64,000 nucleotides of DNA, from the NCBI RefSeq assembly GCF_002272075.1, contig NZ_NPBJ01000037.1, positions 39,771 through 103,770 on the forward strand, written 5' to 3'. The DNA is from Terribacillus saccharophilus. GTDB lineage: Bacteria > Bacillota > Bacilli > Bacillales > Amphibacillaceae. This document shows, one piece after another, positions 54,586-63,818 of the stretch (its first letter is position 1; every line of letters begins with the position of its first letter). The position numbers were made by a program, and so were the translations under genes. Under the pieces are notes generated by a model, which did not search any database, had not been told where the DNA came from, and saw only the letters and a list, made by a program, of their open reading frames with translations.

Positions 54586-54640
54586 GGAAGGGGCAAACGA
54601 ACGGCCTGCGCTAAGCATGGGGCAGTTGTTTGCCCCTTTC
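54586..54640 (-). other. Long hairpin between ribozyme and glmS SD
   Basis: Arms GAAAGGGGCAAAC (54628-54640) and GTTTGCCCCTTCC (54586-54598) can pair over about 12 bp, enclosing 29 bases. There is no T run. It lies just upstream of the GAGGAGG of glmS and may protect or modulate the mRNA after ribozyme cleavage. Confidence 0.55.
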
Positions 54641-54654
54641 TCGTTTTATCTATT

Positions 54655-54814
54655 TTTCACATCTTGTTTTGTCCTTATCCAGAGAGTCGCCTCTCTGCTT
54701 TCGGTTCTAAAACATGACGACTGAGATGTGTGCAATCGGGAGGCATCCGCCGAATGGTTCGATAAACCTCCACCTCGTCAACTTACCCCACCGGTCGGGA
54801 TAAGTCCTGGCGCT
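54655..54814 (-). ncRNA. glmS ribozyme
   Basis: On the minus strand the conserved cleavage site A-GCGCC lies at 54814/54813, followed by AGGACTTATCCC, GACCGGTGGGGTAAG, TTGACGAGGTGGAGG, TTTATCGAAC, CGGCGGATGCCTCCCG and a 3' domain. GlcN-6-P should trigger self-cleavage and mRNA decay. The 3' limit is approximate. Confidence 0.95.
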
Positions 54815-54965
54815 TTTATGTTGTTGTAACCTCTATCCTCACTTTCCTGCATGAATGACTAACCTCTTCATTCTACATGAAGGAAATCCAGTTGGTCAAT
54901 TCTTTCTTGCATGTAAATAAAGTATGCGCAGGGAGCATGTTCTGTTCCCTACGCATACGTTGGTT

Positions 54966-56315
54966 TTATTTTGTTCCTAGTACCTCTTCGATGACAGCTA
55001 CTACTTTGTCTGCATGTTTCTTGCAGTCTTCCTTCGTCGGTGCTTCCACCATTACCCGTACAAGTGACTCAGTACCAGATGGTCGTACAAGGACGCGCCC
55101 TTGATCTCCAAGCTCCTGCTCGACTTCTGCGATGGAGTCCAGGATCTGCTGGTTCACAAGTGCTTCCTGCTTATCTGTTACCGGCACATTTATTAGGATC
55201 TGCGGGAAGATCTCGACTTCACTCGCAAGCTCGGATAGCTTCTTGCCGGTTTCTTTCATAACATTGATCAACTGCAGTGCTGCAAGCATGCCATCACCAG
55301 TTGTCATATAATCCAAGAAGATGATGTGACCAGATTGCTCTCCACCAAGATTAAAGTCACCTCGGCGCATTTCTTCCATCACGTATCTGTCACCAACAGC
55401 TGTCTTGTTGCTCTTGATATTATGCTTATCCAATGCACGGTAGAAGCCGATATTGCTCATGACTGTGGATACGACCGTGTTATGACGCAAACGTCCGTGA
55501 TCGTTCAGGAATTTAGCACAAATGTACATGATCTTGTCACCATCCACAATTTGTCCTTTTTCATCAATAGCGATTAATCTATCGCCATCACCATCAAAGG
55601 CAAGTCCGACATCTGCTTCTTTTTCCAGAAGGAAATCACGCAATGTTTCTGGATGCGTGGAGCCGACGTTTTTATTGATGTTCAAACCATCAGGCGATGT
55701 ACCGATTGAGGAGATATCCGCTTCCAGATCCGCAAACAAGTGTGTTGCAATGGAAGAAGTCGCTCCATGGGCACAGTCGATCGCAATGTGAAGTCCTTCG
55801 AAGTCATTGTCGATTGTCTGCTTCAAATATTGAATATATTTCTGACCGCCTTCGAAATAGTCATTAATTTGACCTAGATCAGCTCCGGATGGTCGAGGCA
55901 GTTCGTCTGTCTCTGCATCAATCAGCTGCTCAATTTCGTTCTCCTGCTCATCAGAAAGCTTGAAACCGTCTGGACCGAAGAACTTGATTCCATTATCCTG
56001 CACAGGGTTGTGAGACGCAGAAATCATAACGCCTGCAGCTGCTCCCATATTCTTTGTAAGATAAGCAACACCTGGTGTACTAACGACACCAACACGCATC
56101 ACCTCAGCTCCGATGGACAGAAGTCCTGCAACAAGCGCTCCTTCAAGCATTTCACCGGAAATACGTGTATCTCTGCCGATCATCACTTTCGGTCTATCTT
56201 CACTTGTCTTTGTCAGCACATAGCCGCCATATCTGCCTAACTTGAAGGCAAGCTCCGGGGTGAGCTCCTCATTCGCAATCCCCCTGACGCCGTCCGTTCC
56301 AAAATATTTTCCCAT
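54966..56315 (-). CDS. glmM: Phosphoglucosamine mutase GlmM
   Basis: A 449-residue mutase converting GlcN-6-P to GlcN-1-P. It starts [20 protein letters not shown], has the phosphoserine loop [17 protein letters not shown], the metal loop DGDGDR and C-terminal [15 protein letters not shown]. The ATG at 56315 has AAGGAGAGG upstream. It is transcribed with cdaA-cdaR, which couples c-di-AMP and wall precursor supply; GlmM also inhibits CdaA in other Firmicutes. Confidence 0.97.
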   Translation of the reverse strand: MGKYFGTDGVRGIANEELTPELAFKLGRYGGYVLTKTSEDRPKVMIGRDTRISGEMLEGALVAGLLSIGAEVMRVGVVSTPGVAYLTKNMGAAAGVMISASHNPVQDNGIKFFGPDGFKLSDEQENEIEQLIDAETDELPRPSGADLGQINDYFEGGQKYIQYLKQTIDNDFEGLHIAIDCAHGATSSIATHLFADLEADISSIGTSPDGLNINKNVGSTHPETLRDFLLEKEADVGLAFDGDGDRLIAIDEKGQIVDGDKIMYICAKFLNDHGRLRHNTVVSTVMSNIGFYRALDKHNIKSNKTAVGDRYVMEEMRRGDFNLGGEQSGHIIFLDYMTTGDGMLAALQLINVMKETGKKLSELASEVEIFPQILINVPVTDKQEALVNQQILDSIAEVEQELGDQGRVLVRPSGTESLVRVMVEAPTKEDCKKHADKVVAVIEEVLGTK

Positions 56316-56343
56316 TGTTACCTCTCCTTCACATGGCTCACAG

Positions 56344-57633
56344 TCACTGTGTCTGTGTATCTGTATTCGTATCTTCCTCTTCTTCACTCGTTGCATTATC
56401 TGCGGTCTGAACAGTTATTGTGGCTTCCTCTTGGCTCGGGGTAAGCTCGATATTCTGAGGTCCTGATACGTCAATCTGAACCGTCTGCTCCCCTTCTTCC
56501 AAGTTGCTTCCATCAATCGTTGCCGTAATGTCGTCTGCCGATAGGCCTTCGATTTCACTCTGCGCTCCACTTACTGTTACATCGATCTGCTCATTCTGCG
56601 GATCTGTAATGGTCGCTTCCTGATCATCAGGCAAATCTTCGATTGTAACTGGAACGTTTTCGATTGTCGTCTCGCTCGTTTCATCCAGCTCAATATCGAC
56701 TGATATCTGCTCATCACTTGCTGAGCGTACATTATCCGGCAGCTGCAAGTTCGCGTCTATCGTCTGGTTCTCTGTCACCTTGGACAAATCAATTTCTTCG
56801 GTACTGACCGAATCGATACCATCCAATGTATCCTGCGATGCATAGATAGTCACTTCTTGAATTTCTGGTGTAAGCGAAGCAACAGATACATCATCCGGCG
56901 CTTGCCCCTTTGTCTTCACTTCTACCGGGACTGTCTTGCTCGGATTGCTTACTTGTACCGAAACCTCGACTGTCTCCGGCTGTACATTCACACTCAGCTC
57001 ATTGCCCTGGGCGTCATATACTTTCACTGGTGCTTCCCTGCTATCGATATCAGCATCAACATCTGTCAGATCCACATACGCACGCACACTGGAAATTTGA
57101 TCGATGACCTCCTGTGTACTTACGATTGAAACCGTCTGAGGTTCCACTGTGGAGCTGTCTACTTGGAATCCAGCTGCCATTTGATCTTCATTGGTATAGC
57201 CTACGTCAACATTAAATTGCTGTGAAGCTTTTTCTTGGATTGTCACCTCAACAGATGCCGGCTGCATATATACTTGCAGGTTGTCCGAGACATTTTCGTA
57301 ATGCAGCTTCACTGTGTGCGTTCCGGTATCAAGATCTGTCAGATCCACATAAGCTTCATAGTTCTTTTGCTGTATCGCTGCTGTTACATCACTTGCCGGT
57401 CCGACAAGCTGCATGGAAACATACTCTGGCACACCACTGACGACATATTTGGAGTCATCGATCCGGATGCCAACAGGTGCATCGACTGTGTTTGTTTCGT
57501 CCGAGCTGGTGATTGGAACCTCGCCGGCACGGTTATCTACGTCCGATTCCGCACTCACATAGGCATAGAGAAGGACAGCAAACACAAGCGATACAACACG
57601 CAATGTCCATGGACTCTTCAGCCATTTATCCAT
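56344..57633 (-). CDS. cdaR: CdaR, CdaA regulator (YbbR domains)
   Basis: A 429-residue protein with one N-terminal membrane helix (about 9-28) and extracytoplasmic YbbR repeats, roughly four of 85 residues, each ending in a VEVSVQ- or VTI-type strand. The C-terminal tail is acidic ([14 protein letters not shown]). It controls the diadenylate cyclase, whose gene it overlaps by eight bases. Confidence 0.93.
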   Translation of the reverse strand: MDKWLKSPWTLRVVSLVFAVLLYAYVSAESDVDNRAGEVPITSSDETNTVDAPVGIRIDDSKYVVSGVPEYVSMQLVGPASDVTAAIQQKNYEAYVDLTDLDTGTHTVKLHYENVSDNLQVYMQPASVEVTIQEKASQQFNVDVGYTNEDQMAAGFQVDSSTVEPQTVSIVSTQEVIDQISSVRAYVDLTDVDADIDSREAPVKVYDAQGNELSVNVQPETVEVSVQVSNPSKTVPVEVKTKGQAPDDVSVASLTPEIQEVTIYASQDTLDGIDSVSTEEIDLSKVTENQTIDANLQLPDNVRSASDEQISVDIELDETSETTIENVPVTIEDLPDDQEATITDPQNEQIDVTVSGAQSEIEGLSADDITATIDGSNLEEGEQTVQIDVSGPQNIELTPSQEEATITVQTADNATSEEEEDTNTDTQTQ

Positions 57634-58450
57634 TCTTACCCCTCCATCTTCTTGCCTTGGAACCGGAAGCTGGTACGCCTACTTCTCTATCGAGGATCTC
57701 TTTCAAGGCATCCGGCGTGATGTCACGGAACAATTCTCCGTTCTTCGTACAGGAAATCGATCCTGTCTCCTCCGAAACGATGATTGTCAGTGCATCCGTC
57801 ACCTCACTGATTCCCATAGCTGCCCGGTGACGCGTCCCAAGTTCCTTAGAAATGAATGGACTCTCAGATAGCGGCAAATAGCAAGCTGCTGCCGCAATCT
57901 GGTTTTCTTTCAGAATGACAGCTCCGTCATGCAATGGCGTATTTGGGACAAAAATATTCGTGAGCAGTTCGAATGTCAGGTGACCATTCACCGGAATTCC
58001 TGTCTCAATATAATCTCCCATACCTGTTTCGCGCTCGATTGTGATCAGCGCACCAATCCGCCGCTTCGCCATGTAATTACAGGACTTTACAATCGCTTCA
58101 ATGTTCTTATTGGTCTGTTCTTCCTCCGATCGCACGTTTCGGGAGAAGAAGCTGCCTCGTCCAAGCTGCTCCAACGCACGCCTGATCTCTGGCTGGAACA
58201 AAACGACGATGGCTACGAATCCCCATGTAATCGCTTGCGAACTCAGGAAGGCGAGCATCGGGAAGTCGAGTATCTGCTCACTGCTCAAGAAAGCGATAAT
58301 AACAACGATGAAGATCCCCTTCAACAGCTGAATCGCTTTCGTTCCCCTTATGAGCATTAAGACTTTGTAGAAAATAAACCATACTGCCGCAATGTCCACG
58401 ATAATCCGCAGTATGGATAATATAGAAAGTTCACTTAATCCCCCAAACAT
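57626..58450 (-). CDS. cdaA: CdaA diadenylate cyclase
   Basis: A 274-residue membrane cyclase making c-di-AMP from two ATP. Three N-terminal helices (about 10-90) are followed by a DAC domain with the DGA motif in LHDGAVIL and the RHR motif in GTRHRAAMG. The ATG at 58450 follows AAAAGGACG and gives the expected length (273-274). Confidence 0.96.
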   Translation of the reverse strand: MFGGLSELSILSILRIIVDIAAVWFIFYKVLMLIRGTKAIQLLKGIFIVVIIAFLSSEQILDFPMLAFLSSQAITWGFVAIVVLFQPEIRRALEQLGRGSFFSRNVRSEEEQTNKNIEAIVKSCNYMAKRRIGALITIERETGMGDYIETGIPVNGHLTFELLTNIFVPNTPLHDGAVILKENQIAAAACYLPLSESPFISKELGTRHRAAMGISEVTDALTIIVSEETGSISCTKNGELFRDITPDALKEILDREVGVPASGSKARRWRGKNG

Positions 58451-58605
58451 GGATACACGTCCTTTTATATGAATAGCTCGAATTTCTTCGTACATTATAG
58501 CACAGTTACCCTATAGCAGTCGCTTACTAACAAGGAGAGTAATTTAACCTTACTGTCCCCTGTTATCTTAACGTAATACAGGCTTGTACCGCCAATGATT
58601 TAAGG

Positions 58606-58636
58606 GTAAAAAAAAGAGCCCTTCAACAAGCAGCTC
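58606..58636 (-). terminator. Terminator after rsiW
   Basis: GAGC-tg-CTT/AAG-g-GCTC imperfect stem followed by TTTTTTTTA on the minus strand, about 15 bases after rsiW. Confidence 0.55.
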
Positions 58637-58650
58637 AACATACTCTTACA

Positions 58651-59268
58651 TTAGAATGTAACCAATTCTTTTAGATGGTACCAAGCCCAGCCGAAAATCC
58701 GGTTAATTTCCTGATATTCGCCTGATATATTATCAACAGAAGCCATATTCACTTTAGTTCCAGGATCCTCGATGAGGTCGCCATTGATGATCGTGACATC
58801 ACCATCCACTTGACCTCTAATATCCAAATCGCCATTTTCGACGACCAGGTCTCCTTTGACTGTGACACCTTCCGGTACGATTACGAGATCGTTCTCTACT
58901 ATTAAACCCTCTTGCTTCGATACACTTACACTGCTATCACTATTCCAAGCAGATAATACGCTTGTGAACATGAATAGGAAGAATACCGCAGCAGCCGTGA
59001 TGACAGGGTGCGCACGGAACCATCTCATATACCCGGCGCGCTTCTTTTCTTTCGGCAAATTCGCCATGACACTGGCGGTGAAGCCGGCCGGTGCACTCAA
59101 CTCATAGGCAGCACCGCTAAGCAGGCTTTCTGTCTGTTTGAGCTCTCGGTAATGCTGGTTACAATCTGGGCATATTTTCAGGTGCTCTCGAAGCTGCTGT
59201 GCTTCTTCCTCTGAAGCATCTCCATCCAGATACAGATGCATAAGCGCAAGGCTTTCTTCGCAATTCAT
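58651..59268 (-). CDS. rsiW: Anti-sigma-W factor RsiW
   Basis: A 205-residue ZAS-type anti-sigma factor. The zinc motif is H-x3-C-x2-C (REHLKICPDCN) near residue 30; a membrane helix covers about 88-108 (VITAAAVFFLFMFTSVLSAW), and the extracytoplasmic part has a beta-rich repeat (GVTVKGDLVVENGDLDIRG). Stress-triggered proteolysis by PrsW and RasP would release SigW. It follows sigW by 13 bases. Confidence 0.93.
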   Translation of the reverse strand: MNCEESLALMHLYLDGDASEEEAQQLREHLKICPDCNQHYRELKQTESLLSGAAYELSAPAGFTASVMANLPKEKKRAGYMRWFRAHPVITAAAVFFLFMFTSVLSAWNSDSSVSVSKQEGLIVENDLVIVPEGVTVKGDLVVENGDLDIRGQVDGDVTIINGDLIEDPGTKVNMASVDNISGEYQEINRIFGWAWYHLKELVTF

Positions 59269-59281
59269 GTGTTACCCCCCT

Positions 59282-59845
59282 TTATACGTGGCGCAGTTTT
59301 TTCCGTAGTAGCTCTCTGCCACGGTGGATTCGCGTCTTCACTGTCCCGAGCGGCAGGTCCAGGATTTCGCCAATCTCCGCTAATGATAAATCATCCAGGA
59401 ACCGCAGTACGATAACACTGCGATACTTTGGCGGGAGGGACAATATTTCCTTATGGATATAACTCTGCAGCTCCATGCTCTCGACTTCTTCCTCAGGCAG
59501 TGCCTGGTCAGCCGCCAACTGAGAATACATATCCAATCCTTCTGTCCCCTTCACCTCGGCATCCAGATGAAAATCAGGCTTCTTCTTCCGCAGACGATCG
59601 ATGCTTAAGTTCGTTGCGATCCGGTAAAGCCATGTGGAGAATTTTCGATTCTCGTCAAAAGAATGGATGTTGGTGTAAGCACGGATAAACGCCTCTTGGG
59701 CAATATCCTGCGCTTCGTGGCTATCTCCGACCATTCGGTATACGATATGGTACACCTTGTTCTGATAAAAGGAAACGATTTCCTCAAAGGCCGCATGATC
59801 ACCCTTCTTGACGTTTTTTATATGATATTTTATGATGTTCTCCAT
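59282..59845 (-). CDS. sigW: ECF sigma factor SigW
   Basis: A 187-residue ECF sigma factor. Region 2 is YRMVGDSHEAQDIAQEAFIRAY and region 4 is RSVIVLRFLDDLSLAEIGEILDLPLGTVKTRIHRGRELLRKKL. It controls genes against envelope stress and antimicrobial peptides. Position before rsiW and the cda-glm block is the same as in B. subtilis. SD GGGAGG precedes the ATG. Confidence 0.95.
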   Translation of the reverse strand: MENIIKYHIKNVKKGDHAAFEEIVSFYQNKVYHIVYRMVGDSHEAQDIAQEAFIRAYTNIHSFDENRKFSTWLYRIATNLSIDRLRKKKPDFHLDAEVKGTEGLDMYSQLAADQALPEEEVESMELQSYIHKEILSLPPKYRSVIVLRFLDDLSLAEIGEILDLPLGTVKTRIHRGRELLRKKLRHV

Positions 59846-59876
59846 GGAATCCTCCCGCCTAACTGCGGCTTCTTAG

Positions 59877-59904
59877 TAACGAATGACGTTCCGAAAAGGT
59901 TTCA
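59877..59904 (-). promoter_or_regulatory. SigW autoregulatory promoter
   Basis: TGAAAC, 17-base spacer, CGTTA on the minus strand, 32 bases before the sigW start. The -35 is a perfect match; the -10 is CGTT rather than CGTA. Confidence 0.75.
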
Positions 59905-60053
59905 CTTTCACAAAAATATCTTTTCTCAAACCTTATAGTTTGCCAGCAACAGTTTTTTCTTACTTTTTATATTTTTTAGAGATATGACGTTTTAAATAAA
60001 AAAAGAAAGGGTACTCTTAACGACAAATAGTATATCAGATTATGGAGGTTAAA

Positions 60054-60215
60054 ATGGTTACTTTAGACAATCTTTTGGAAAAAATCGAACAGACGCGCAA
60101 CCACATGCTAAGCCTGTCCCGCCGTATGCCGCTTACATCCGATGCAGTCGTCACTGCAAGTGTGCAACTTGATGATCTATTGAACGAATACGAAAAACAA
60201 AGAAAAAATATGTAG
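60054..60215 (+). CDS. Spo0E family aspartyl-phosphate phosphatase
   Basis: A 53-residue two-helix protein (LDNLLEKIEQTRNHMLSLS... and TASVQLDDLLNEYEKQRKN). This is the Spo0E/YnzD/YisI plan; these dephosphorylate Spo0A-P and delay sporulation. The usual S-Q-E-L-D motif reads S-V-Q-L-D, keeping Ser and the Asp. SD ATGGAGG lies seven bases before the ATG. Confidence 0.8.
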   Translation: MVTLDNLLEKIEQTRNHMLSLSRRMPLTSDAVVTASVQLDDLLNEYEKQRKNM

Positions 60216-60218
60216 CGC

Positions 60219-60256
60219 AATTAACAGCCTGTAAGGGAAGCTGTTAATTTTTTTTG
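60219..60256 (+). terminator. Terminator of Spo0E-like gene
   Basis: A perfect 10-bp stem (AATTAACAGC) followed by TTTTTTTT. Confidence 0.88.
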
Positions 60257-60260
60257 CATA

Positions 60261-60291
60261 AAAAAAGTACGTACACGTGGTACGCACTTTC
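60261..60291 (-). terminator. Terminator of the 163-residue protein gene
   Basis: AAAGTGCGTAC/GTACGTACTTT stem, one mismatch, followed by TTTT on the minus strand. Confidence 0.7.
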
Positions 60292-60293
60292 AT

Positions 60294-60785
60294 TCAGTGA
60301 CGATCTTCCGCCCAGGCACCTTGTTTCAGGAAGTATGCCTTCACATCGTTGTGAAAACCGACACTCGCTTCTAGAGAAAAAGCATTTCCGCCAGCTCGCT
60401 TGTAGCAATCAGCAAACCAGGCAATCATCACCTGTTCATCCGCTTTTTCTACAGCATCCTCCTGCAGTTCACGAAAAGCTTCGAATGCATCGGTAGCTGT
60501 ATCAGACAGCTGGAAATACGGGATCTCCTCTGCTACTTCTTCACTTCCTCCAGCGTATTTATCGCCCATTTCATCATAATAACGTTCATTGCCGTCTGCA
60601 TCGAGTGCATAATACATGATTGTCAGTTCAAAGGCCATCGGCTCCTTGAACATGCGAAAAGCAATTTTCTCTACTTCCGGGAGGAACGGCAGCTGGAAAA
60701 TCTGCTTCAATTCACTTATGACATCCTCCGAATGCTTCTCCAAGGAGACACTGACTGCCTCGGTATAATCTTGTATGGAAAACAA
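60294..60785 (-). CDS. Unrecognised soluble protein
   Basis: A 163-residue acidic alpha/beta protein with no recognised domain. Aromatic-rich stretches (YYALDADGNERYYDEMGDKYAGG) sit between helical segments; there is no signal peptide or membrane helix. SD AAGGAGG precedes the ATG by six bases. It is a single gene. Confidence 0.65.
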   Translation of the reverse strand: MFSIQDYTEAVSVSLEKHSEDVISELKQIFQLPFLPEVEKIAFRMFKEPMAFELTIMYYALDADGNERYYDEMGDKYAGGSEEVAEEIPYFQLSDTATDAFEAFRELQEDAVEKADEQVMIAWFADCYKRAGGNAFSLEASVGFHNDVKAYFLKQGAWAEDRH

Positions 60786-60843
60786 AATGTTAACCTCCTT
60801 CTTACTCTTGCTCTACTTTACCACACAGGACCGAAATCTCGCA

Positions 60844-62064
60844 TCAAGCAAGCGTCTTACCCTTCGTTTCTTCCCCAAGCAGCCACACTGCTACTGCAGC
60901 AATAAGAACTGTTACACAGAATAGAAGGAAAACCGTACTGACAGATATCCCGAGCGTGCCGCGATAACCAATCAGCAATGGTCCCAGGATACCGCCGATC
61001 CTTCCTGCGGTTGCTGCGATCCCAGAGCCAGTTGCACGGATAGCAGTAGGATACTGTTCCGGAGTATAAGCATATAAAATACCGTAAGCCCCTAGATTGA
61101 AAAATGACAGCAGCATGCCGGCCGTCAGCAGCATACTTGCTGACTCTGCATTACCGAAAAGAACTGCACTGATGGCTGTACCGATAAGATAAATGATCAG
61201 AATCGGCTTCCTGCCCACCTTCTCAATCAGCCAAGCTGCAGAGAAGTATCCTGGCAGCTGCGCGAGTGTCATAATCAATACATACTCGAAACTGCGGACC
61301 ATATCGAATCCCTTCTCAACCATCACGCTCGGAAGCCACAGAAACATGCCATAATAGCTGAGCATAATACAGAACCAAACGATCCAAAGCATCGCACTGC
61401 GTTTAGCAAATCCTTTCGCAAGCAATTGACGAATACCAGCCATGACAGAAGTTTTTTGCTTCAGCTTTGTATAAGACGGTGAATCCGGCAGATTCTTACG
61501 AAGAAAGACTGCGAATAACGCAGGTATTGCTGTCAGCAAGAGAGCTACTCGCCAGCCGTAATCCGGAATGACGAAATAAGAAATAATCGCTGCTAGCAGC
61601 CAGCCGACTGCCCAGAAGCTCTCCAACAGCACGACCATGCGCCCCCGTCTTTCTGGCGCCACAGACTCCGATACTAATGTTGACGCAACCGGCAGCTCAC
61701 CGCCCAGCCCTGCACCGATAAAGAAGCGCAGCACAACAAAAATAAGGTAAGATGCAGCTAAAGCCGACAATCCGCTTGCAATAGAGAAAATCAAAATTGT
61801 GATCATAAAAACTGTCCGCCGGCCTACACGGTCTGCCATAATTCCAAATACAAATGCCCCCACAGCCATCCCAATGCTATTGATACTGCCTATCCAGCCT
61901 GCCTGCTGGGATGATAATCCCCAGTCCAATGTTAACGCCGTAATAATAAATGATAAAATACCAACATCCATTGCATCAAACAACCAACCTGTTCCGACAA
62001 TACCGAGCAGCTTCCGCTCAGATATCGTTTTACCTGTTTTTTTATCTGCTACTGTTTTTTCCAT
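60844..62064 (-). CDS. niaP: Niacin transporter NiaP
   Basis: A 406-residue MFS permease. LGIVGTGWLFDAMDVGILSFII, GLGGELPVASTLVSE, LLESFWAVGWL and ILYAYTPEQYPTAIRATGSG match B. subtilis NiaP (YceI) closely. It imports nicotinate and nicotinamide for NAD synthesis. The ATG at 62064 has GAGGTG five bases upstream. The promoter carries an NiaR-type operator. Confidence 0.92.
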   Translation of the reverse strand: MEKTVADKKTGKTISERKLLGIVGTGWLFDAMDVGILSFIITALTLDWGLSSQQAGWIGSINSIGMAVGAFVFGIMADRVGRRTVFMITILIFSIASGLSALAASYLIFVVLRFFIGAGLGGELPVASTLVSESVAPERRGRMVVLLESFWAVGWLLAAIISYFVIPDYGWRVALLLTAIPALFAVFLRKNLPDSPSYTKLKQKTSVMAGIRQLLAKGFAKRSAMLWIVWFCIMLSYYGMFLWLPSVMVEKGFDMVRSFEYVLIMTLAQLPGYFSAAWLIEKVGRKPILIIYLIGTAISAVLFGNAESASMLLTAGMLLSFFNLGAYGILYAYTPEQYPTAIRATGSGIAATAGRIGGILGPLLIGYRGTLGISVSTVFLLFCVTVLIAAVAVWLLGEETKGKTLA

Positions 62065-62102
62065 TCCAGCACCTCTGCGAAAATGTATTATTTGACACAT
62101 TA

Positions 62103-62131
62103 AGTTTACAGGTGTCTTGACACTTTGTAAA
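62103..62131 (-). promoter_or_regulatory. niaP promoter with NiaR-type operator
   Basis: TTTACA, 17-base spacer, TAAACT on the minus strand. The palindrome with core GTGTC-TT-GACAC and outer TTACA/TGTAA (62106-62130) fills the spacer. The core equals the known NiaR (YrxA) motif of Bacillales, which represses with nicotinate. Confidence 0.8.
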
Positions 62132-62171
62132 TCTGTTACAGTGTTATTTTTACCAAAATATTAGCAACCAT

Positions 62172-62201
62172 GAAAAAAGCTGCCTTATTCGGCAGCTTTT
62201 G
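62172..62201 (-). terminator. Terminator of CtaG-like gene
   Basis: AAAAGCTGCC/GGCAGCTTTT stem with the CtaG-like gene stop in its loop, followed by TT on the minus strand. Confidence 0.8.
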
Positions 62202-62949
62202 CAGTTGATAATGAAGTTTTAGGTGCAGCAGCTTGATACCATTGCCAGCACAATATAACAATTATAGTAAGATCAATCAAGTCACCGCCATAATACATTA
62301 ACATCGCCCCCTGCTGTGCATCTGCAGCTGCTATGCCCATAGGTGGGTTCGCGTATAAGTACTTCGATAGTATGCCGTGTCCTGCAAGAGCAAACACAAA
62401 AACAATCACCCGGTAAAGATAGCTTTTCCTATACGGGACGGGATCTGTATACAGCATAGCCAACGTGAACAAATAACCCGCTGCAAATATATGCAGATGA
62501 ACCAGCATAGAAACGAAGGATGACTGATGCATGTTATGAAATAGATGCGTTGTATAAAGAAGCCATAGCCCTCCGATATTTAATACGGCTGCAGTGATCG
62601 GATGAATTAGGAAACGCGCATACCCGCTGCGAAAAATCCGAGAGACAGCTCTCCCTCCCGATTGCGGAAGTGCACGCAGGAGCAAGGTGACTGGCTGCGA
62701 TAAAACGAGCAGCAAGGGCGCGAGCATCCCGAGCAGCAGATGCCCGATCATATGATAAACAAAGCTATGATGCGCATGCATAGCAATTGGACCCGCCACA
62801 GCTTGAAGACCGATGACAATACCGCTTACAAATAGCAGCAACTTGCGCAGCGGCCAGGCTTTGAAGCGCTTGGCAGAAGTTCTCATTGCCAGCAGATAAA
62901 ATAGTATACAGAAGAAGGCAAAATAAAGAGCAAGCTTATCAACGTGCAT
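62185..62949 (-). CDS. CtaG-family cytochrome c oxidase assembly protein
   Basis: A 254-residue membrane protein with seven helices and the caa3_CtaG pattern: His-rich MHAHHSFVYHMIGHLLLGML, PHTxx-like HPITAAVLNIGGLWLLYTTHLF, and YTDPVPYRKSYLYR. It may bring copper to the oxidase. The ATG at 62949 has GGAGG seven bases upstream. It overlaps the DUF2243 gene by 11 bases. Confidence 0.82.
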   Translation of the reverse strand: MHVDKLALYFAFFCILFYLLAMRTSAKRFKAWPLRKLLLFVSGIVIGLQAVAGPIAMHAHHSFVYHMIGHLLLGMLAPLLLVLSQPVTLLLRALPQSGGRAVSRIFRSGYARFLIHPITAAVLNIGGLWLLYTTHLFHNMHQSSFVSMLVHLHIFAAGYLFTLAMLYTDPVPYRKSYLYRVIVFVFALAGHGILSKYLYANPPMGIAAADAQQGAMLMYYGGDLIDLTIIVILCWQWYQAAAPKTSLSTAKAAE

Positions 62950-63394
62950 ACTCTTTCCTCCTTGAAAGACGGATACACCAGATTCCCGCCGCAATCAACA
63001 GCACAGCGATACCATTCCATATCAGATCATAATAGAAGATATCCACTCCGTAACGAATCTGATGTATGCGGAACAATTTATGCTGTATCAGGCCATCGTA
63101 CAGCTGGAAAACGCCGCTTCCGAGCATAACAGCACCGCCCCATCTAAGCGGAATTAGATCTCTGCGTCTGCGAAGATCAGCAAAAAGGAACAGACCTCCA
63201 ACCGTTGCAAACCAACTCAGCGCATGGAAGAAACCATCGGATACAAGCCCCCAAGTTGAAGAAGATAAATCGTAAAAATGATGCCAATGCAAAAGCTGAT
63301 GAAAGACAGCTTCATCAATAAAAGCAACCAAACCGACACCGAACAAAAATCCAGACAAGATATTCATGCGGTTATATGTATGCCTATCCTTCAT
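62939..63394 (-). CDS. DUF2243 membrane protein
   Basis: A 151-residue protein with four helices. FGVGLVAFIDEAVFHQLLHWHHFYD and DGFFHALSW are typical of DUF2243, with several His in membrane-edge positions. It is regularly paired with a CtaG-like gene, as here, so a copper or oxidase role is likely. SD AGGAGG precedes the ATG. Confidence 0.85.
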   Translation of the reverse strand: MKDRHTYNRMNILSGFLFGVGLVAFIDEAVFHQLLHWHHFYDLSSSTWGLVSDGFFHALSWFATVGGLFLFADLRRRRDLIPLRWGGAVMLGSGVFQLYDGLIQHKLFRIHQIRYGVDIFYYDLIWNGIAVLLIAAGIWCIRLSRRKEYAR

Positions 63395-63454
63395 TCGTAT
63401 CCTCCTACCAAAGACCTTTTATCTAAACTGTTTCCCGATAGGCTTCAGAATAAA

Positions 63455-63485
63455 CAAAAAAGGCATAGGAGATTTACTCCTATGC
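63455..63485 (-). terminator. Second terminator after tRNA cluster
   Basis: A perfect 9-bp stem (GCATAGGAG) with TTTTTTG on the minus strand. Confidence 0.75.
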
Positions 63486-63499
63486 TTAAAAAATTAAAA

Positions 63500-63524
63500 A
63501 AAGCCGTCCAAATGGACGACTTTC
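63500..63524 (-). terminator. Terminator of tRNA cluster
   Basis: Stem GTCGTCC/GGACGGC followed by TTTTTTT on the minus strand, eight bases beyond tRNA-Ala. Confidence 0.85.
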
Positions 63525-63531
63525 ATATGAG

Positions 63532-63604
63532 TGGAGCCTAGCGGGATCGAACCGCTGACCTCCTGCGTGCAAGGCAGGCGCTCTCCCAGCTGAGCTAAGG
63601 CCCC
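63532..63604 (-). tRNA. tRNA-Ala (UGC)
   Basis: A 73-base cloverleaf with anticodon TGC, the G3:U70 alanine identity pair and discriminator A. CCA is not encoded. Confidence 0.97.
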
Positions 63605-63607
63605 ATA

Positions 63608-63682
63608 TGGAGCGGAAGACGGGATTTGAACCCGCGACCCCCACCTTGGCAAGGTGGTGTTCTACCACTGAACTACTTCCGC
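63608..63682 (-). tRNA. tRNA-Gly (GCC)
   Basis: Acceptor GCGGAAG/CTTCCGC, anticodon GCC, encoded CCA end. Confidence 0.97.
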
Positions 63683-63703
63683 TCAGCAGTAAAGTAATGA
63701 TGA

Positions 63704-63783
63704 TGCGGGTGGAGGGACTTGAACCCCCACGCCGAAGCACTAGATCCTAAGTCTAGCGTGTCTGCCAATTCCACCACACCCGC
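63704..63783 (-). tRNA. tRNA-Leu (UAG)
   Basis: Acceptor GCGGGTG/CACCCGC, anticodon TAG in the loop of the GCTAGA stem, extra arm as in class II tRNAs. CCA is not encoded. Confidence 0.96.
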
Positions 63784-63818
63784 GTAATAGAAACAGTTAC
63801 TGGAACTGATCTATAAAG

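Noticed and set aside
54586..54640. Hairpin before glmS as a transcription terminator
   Set aside because: No T run follows on the minus strand and it lies between ribozyme and SD, so it is treated as an mRNA structure instead.
63486..63740. Open frame across the tRNA genes
   Set aside because: It overlaps tRNA-Ala and tRNA-Gly on the same strand and has no SD or protein similarity; this is a known false-call pattern over tRNA genes.
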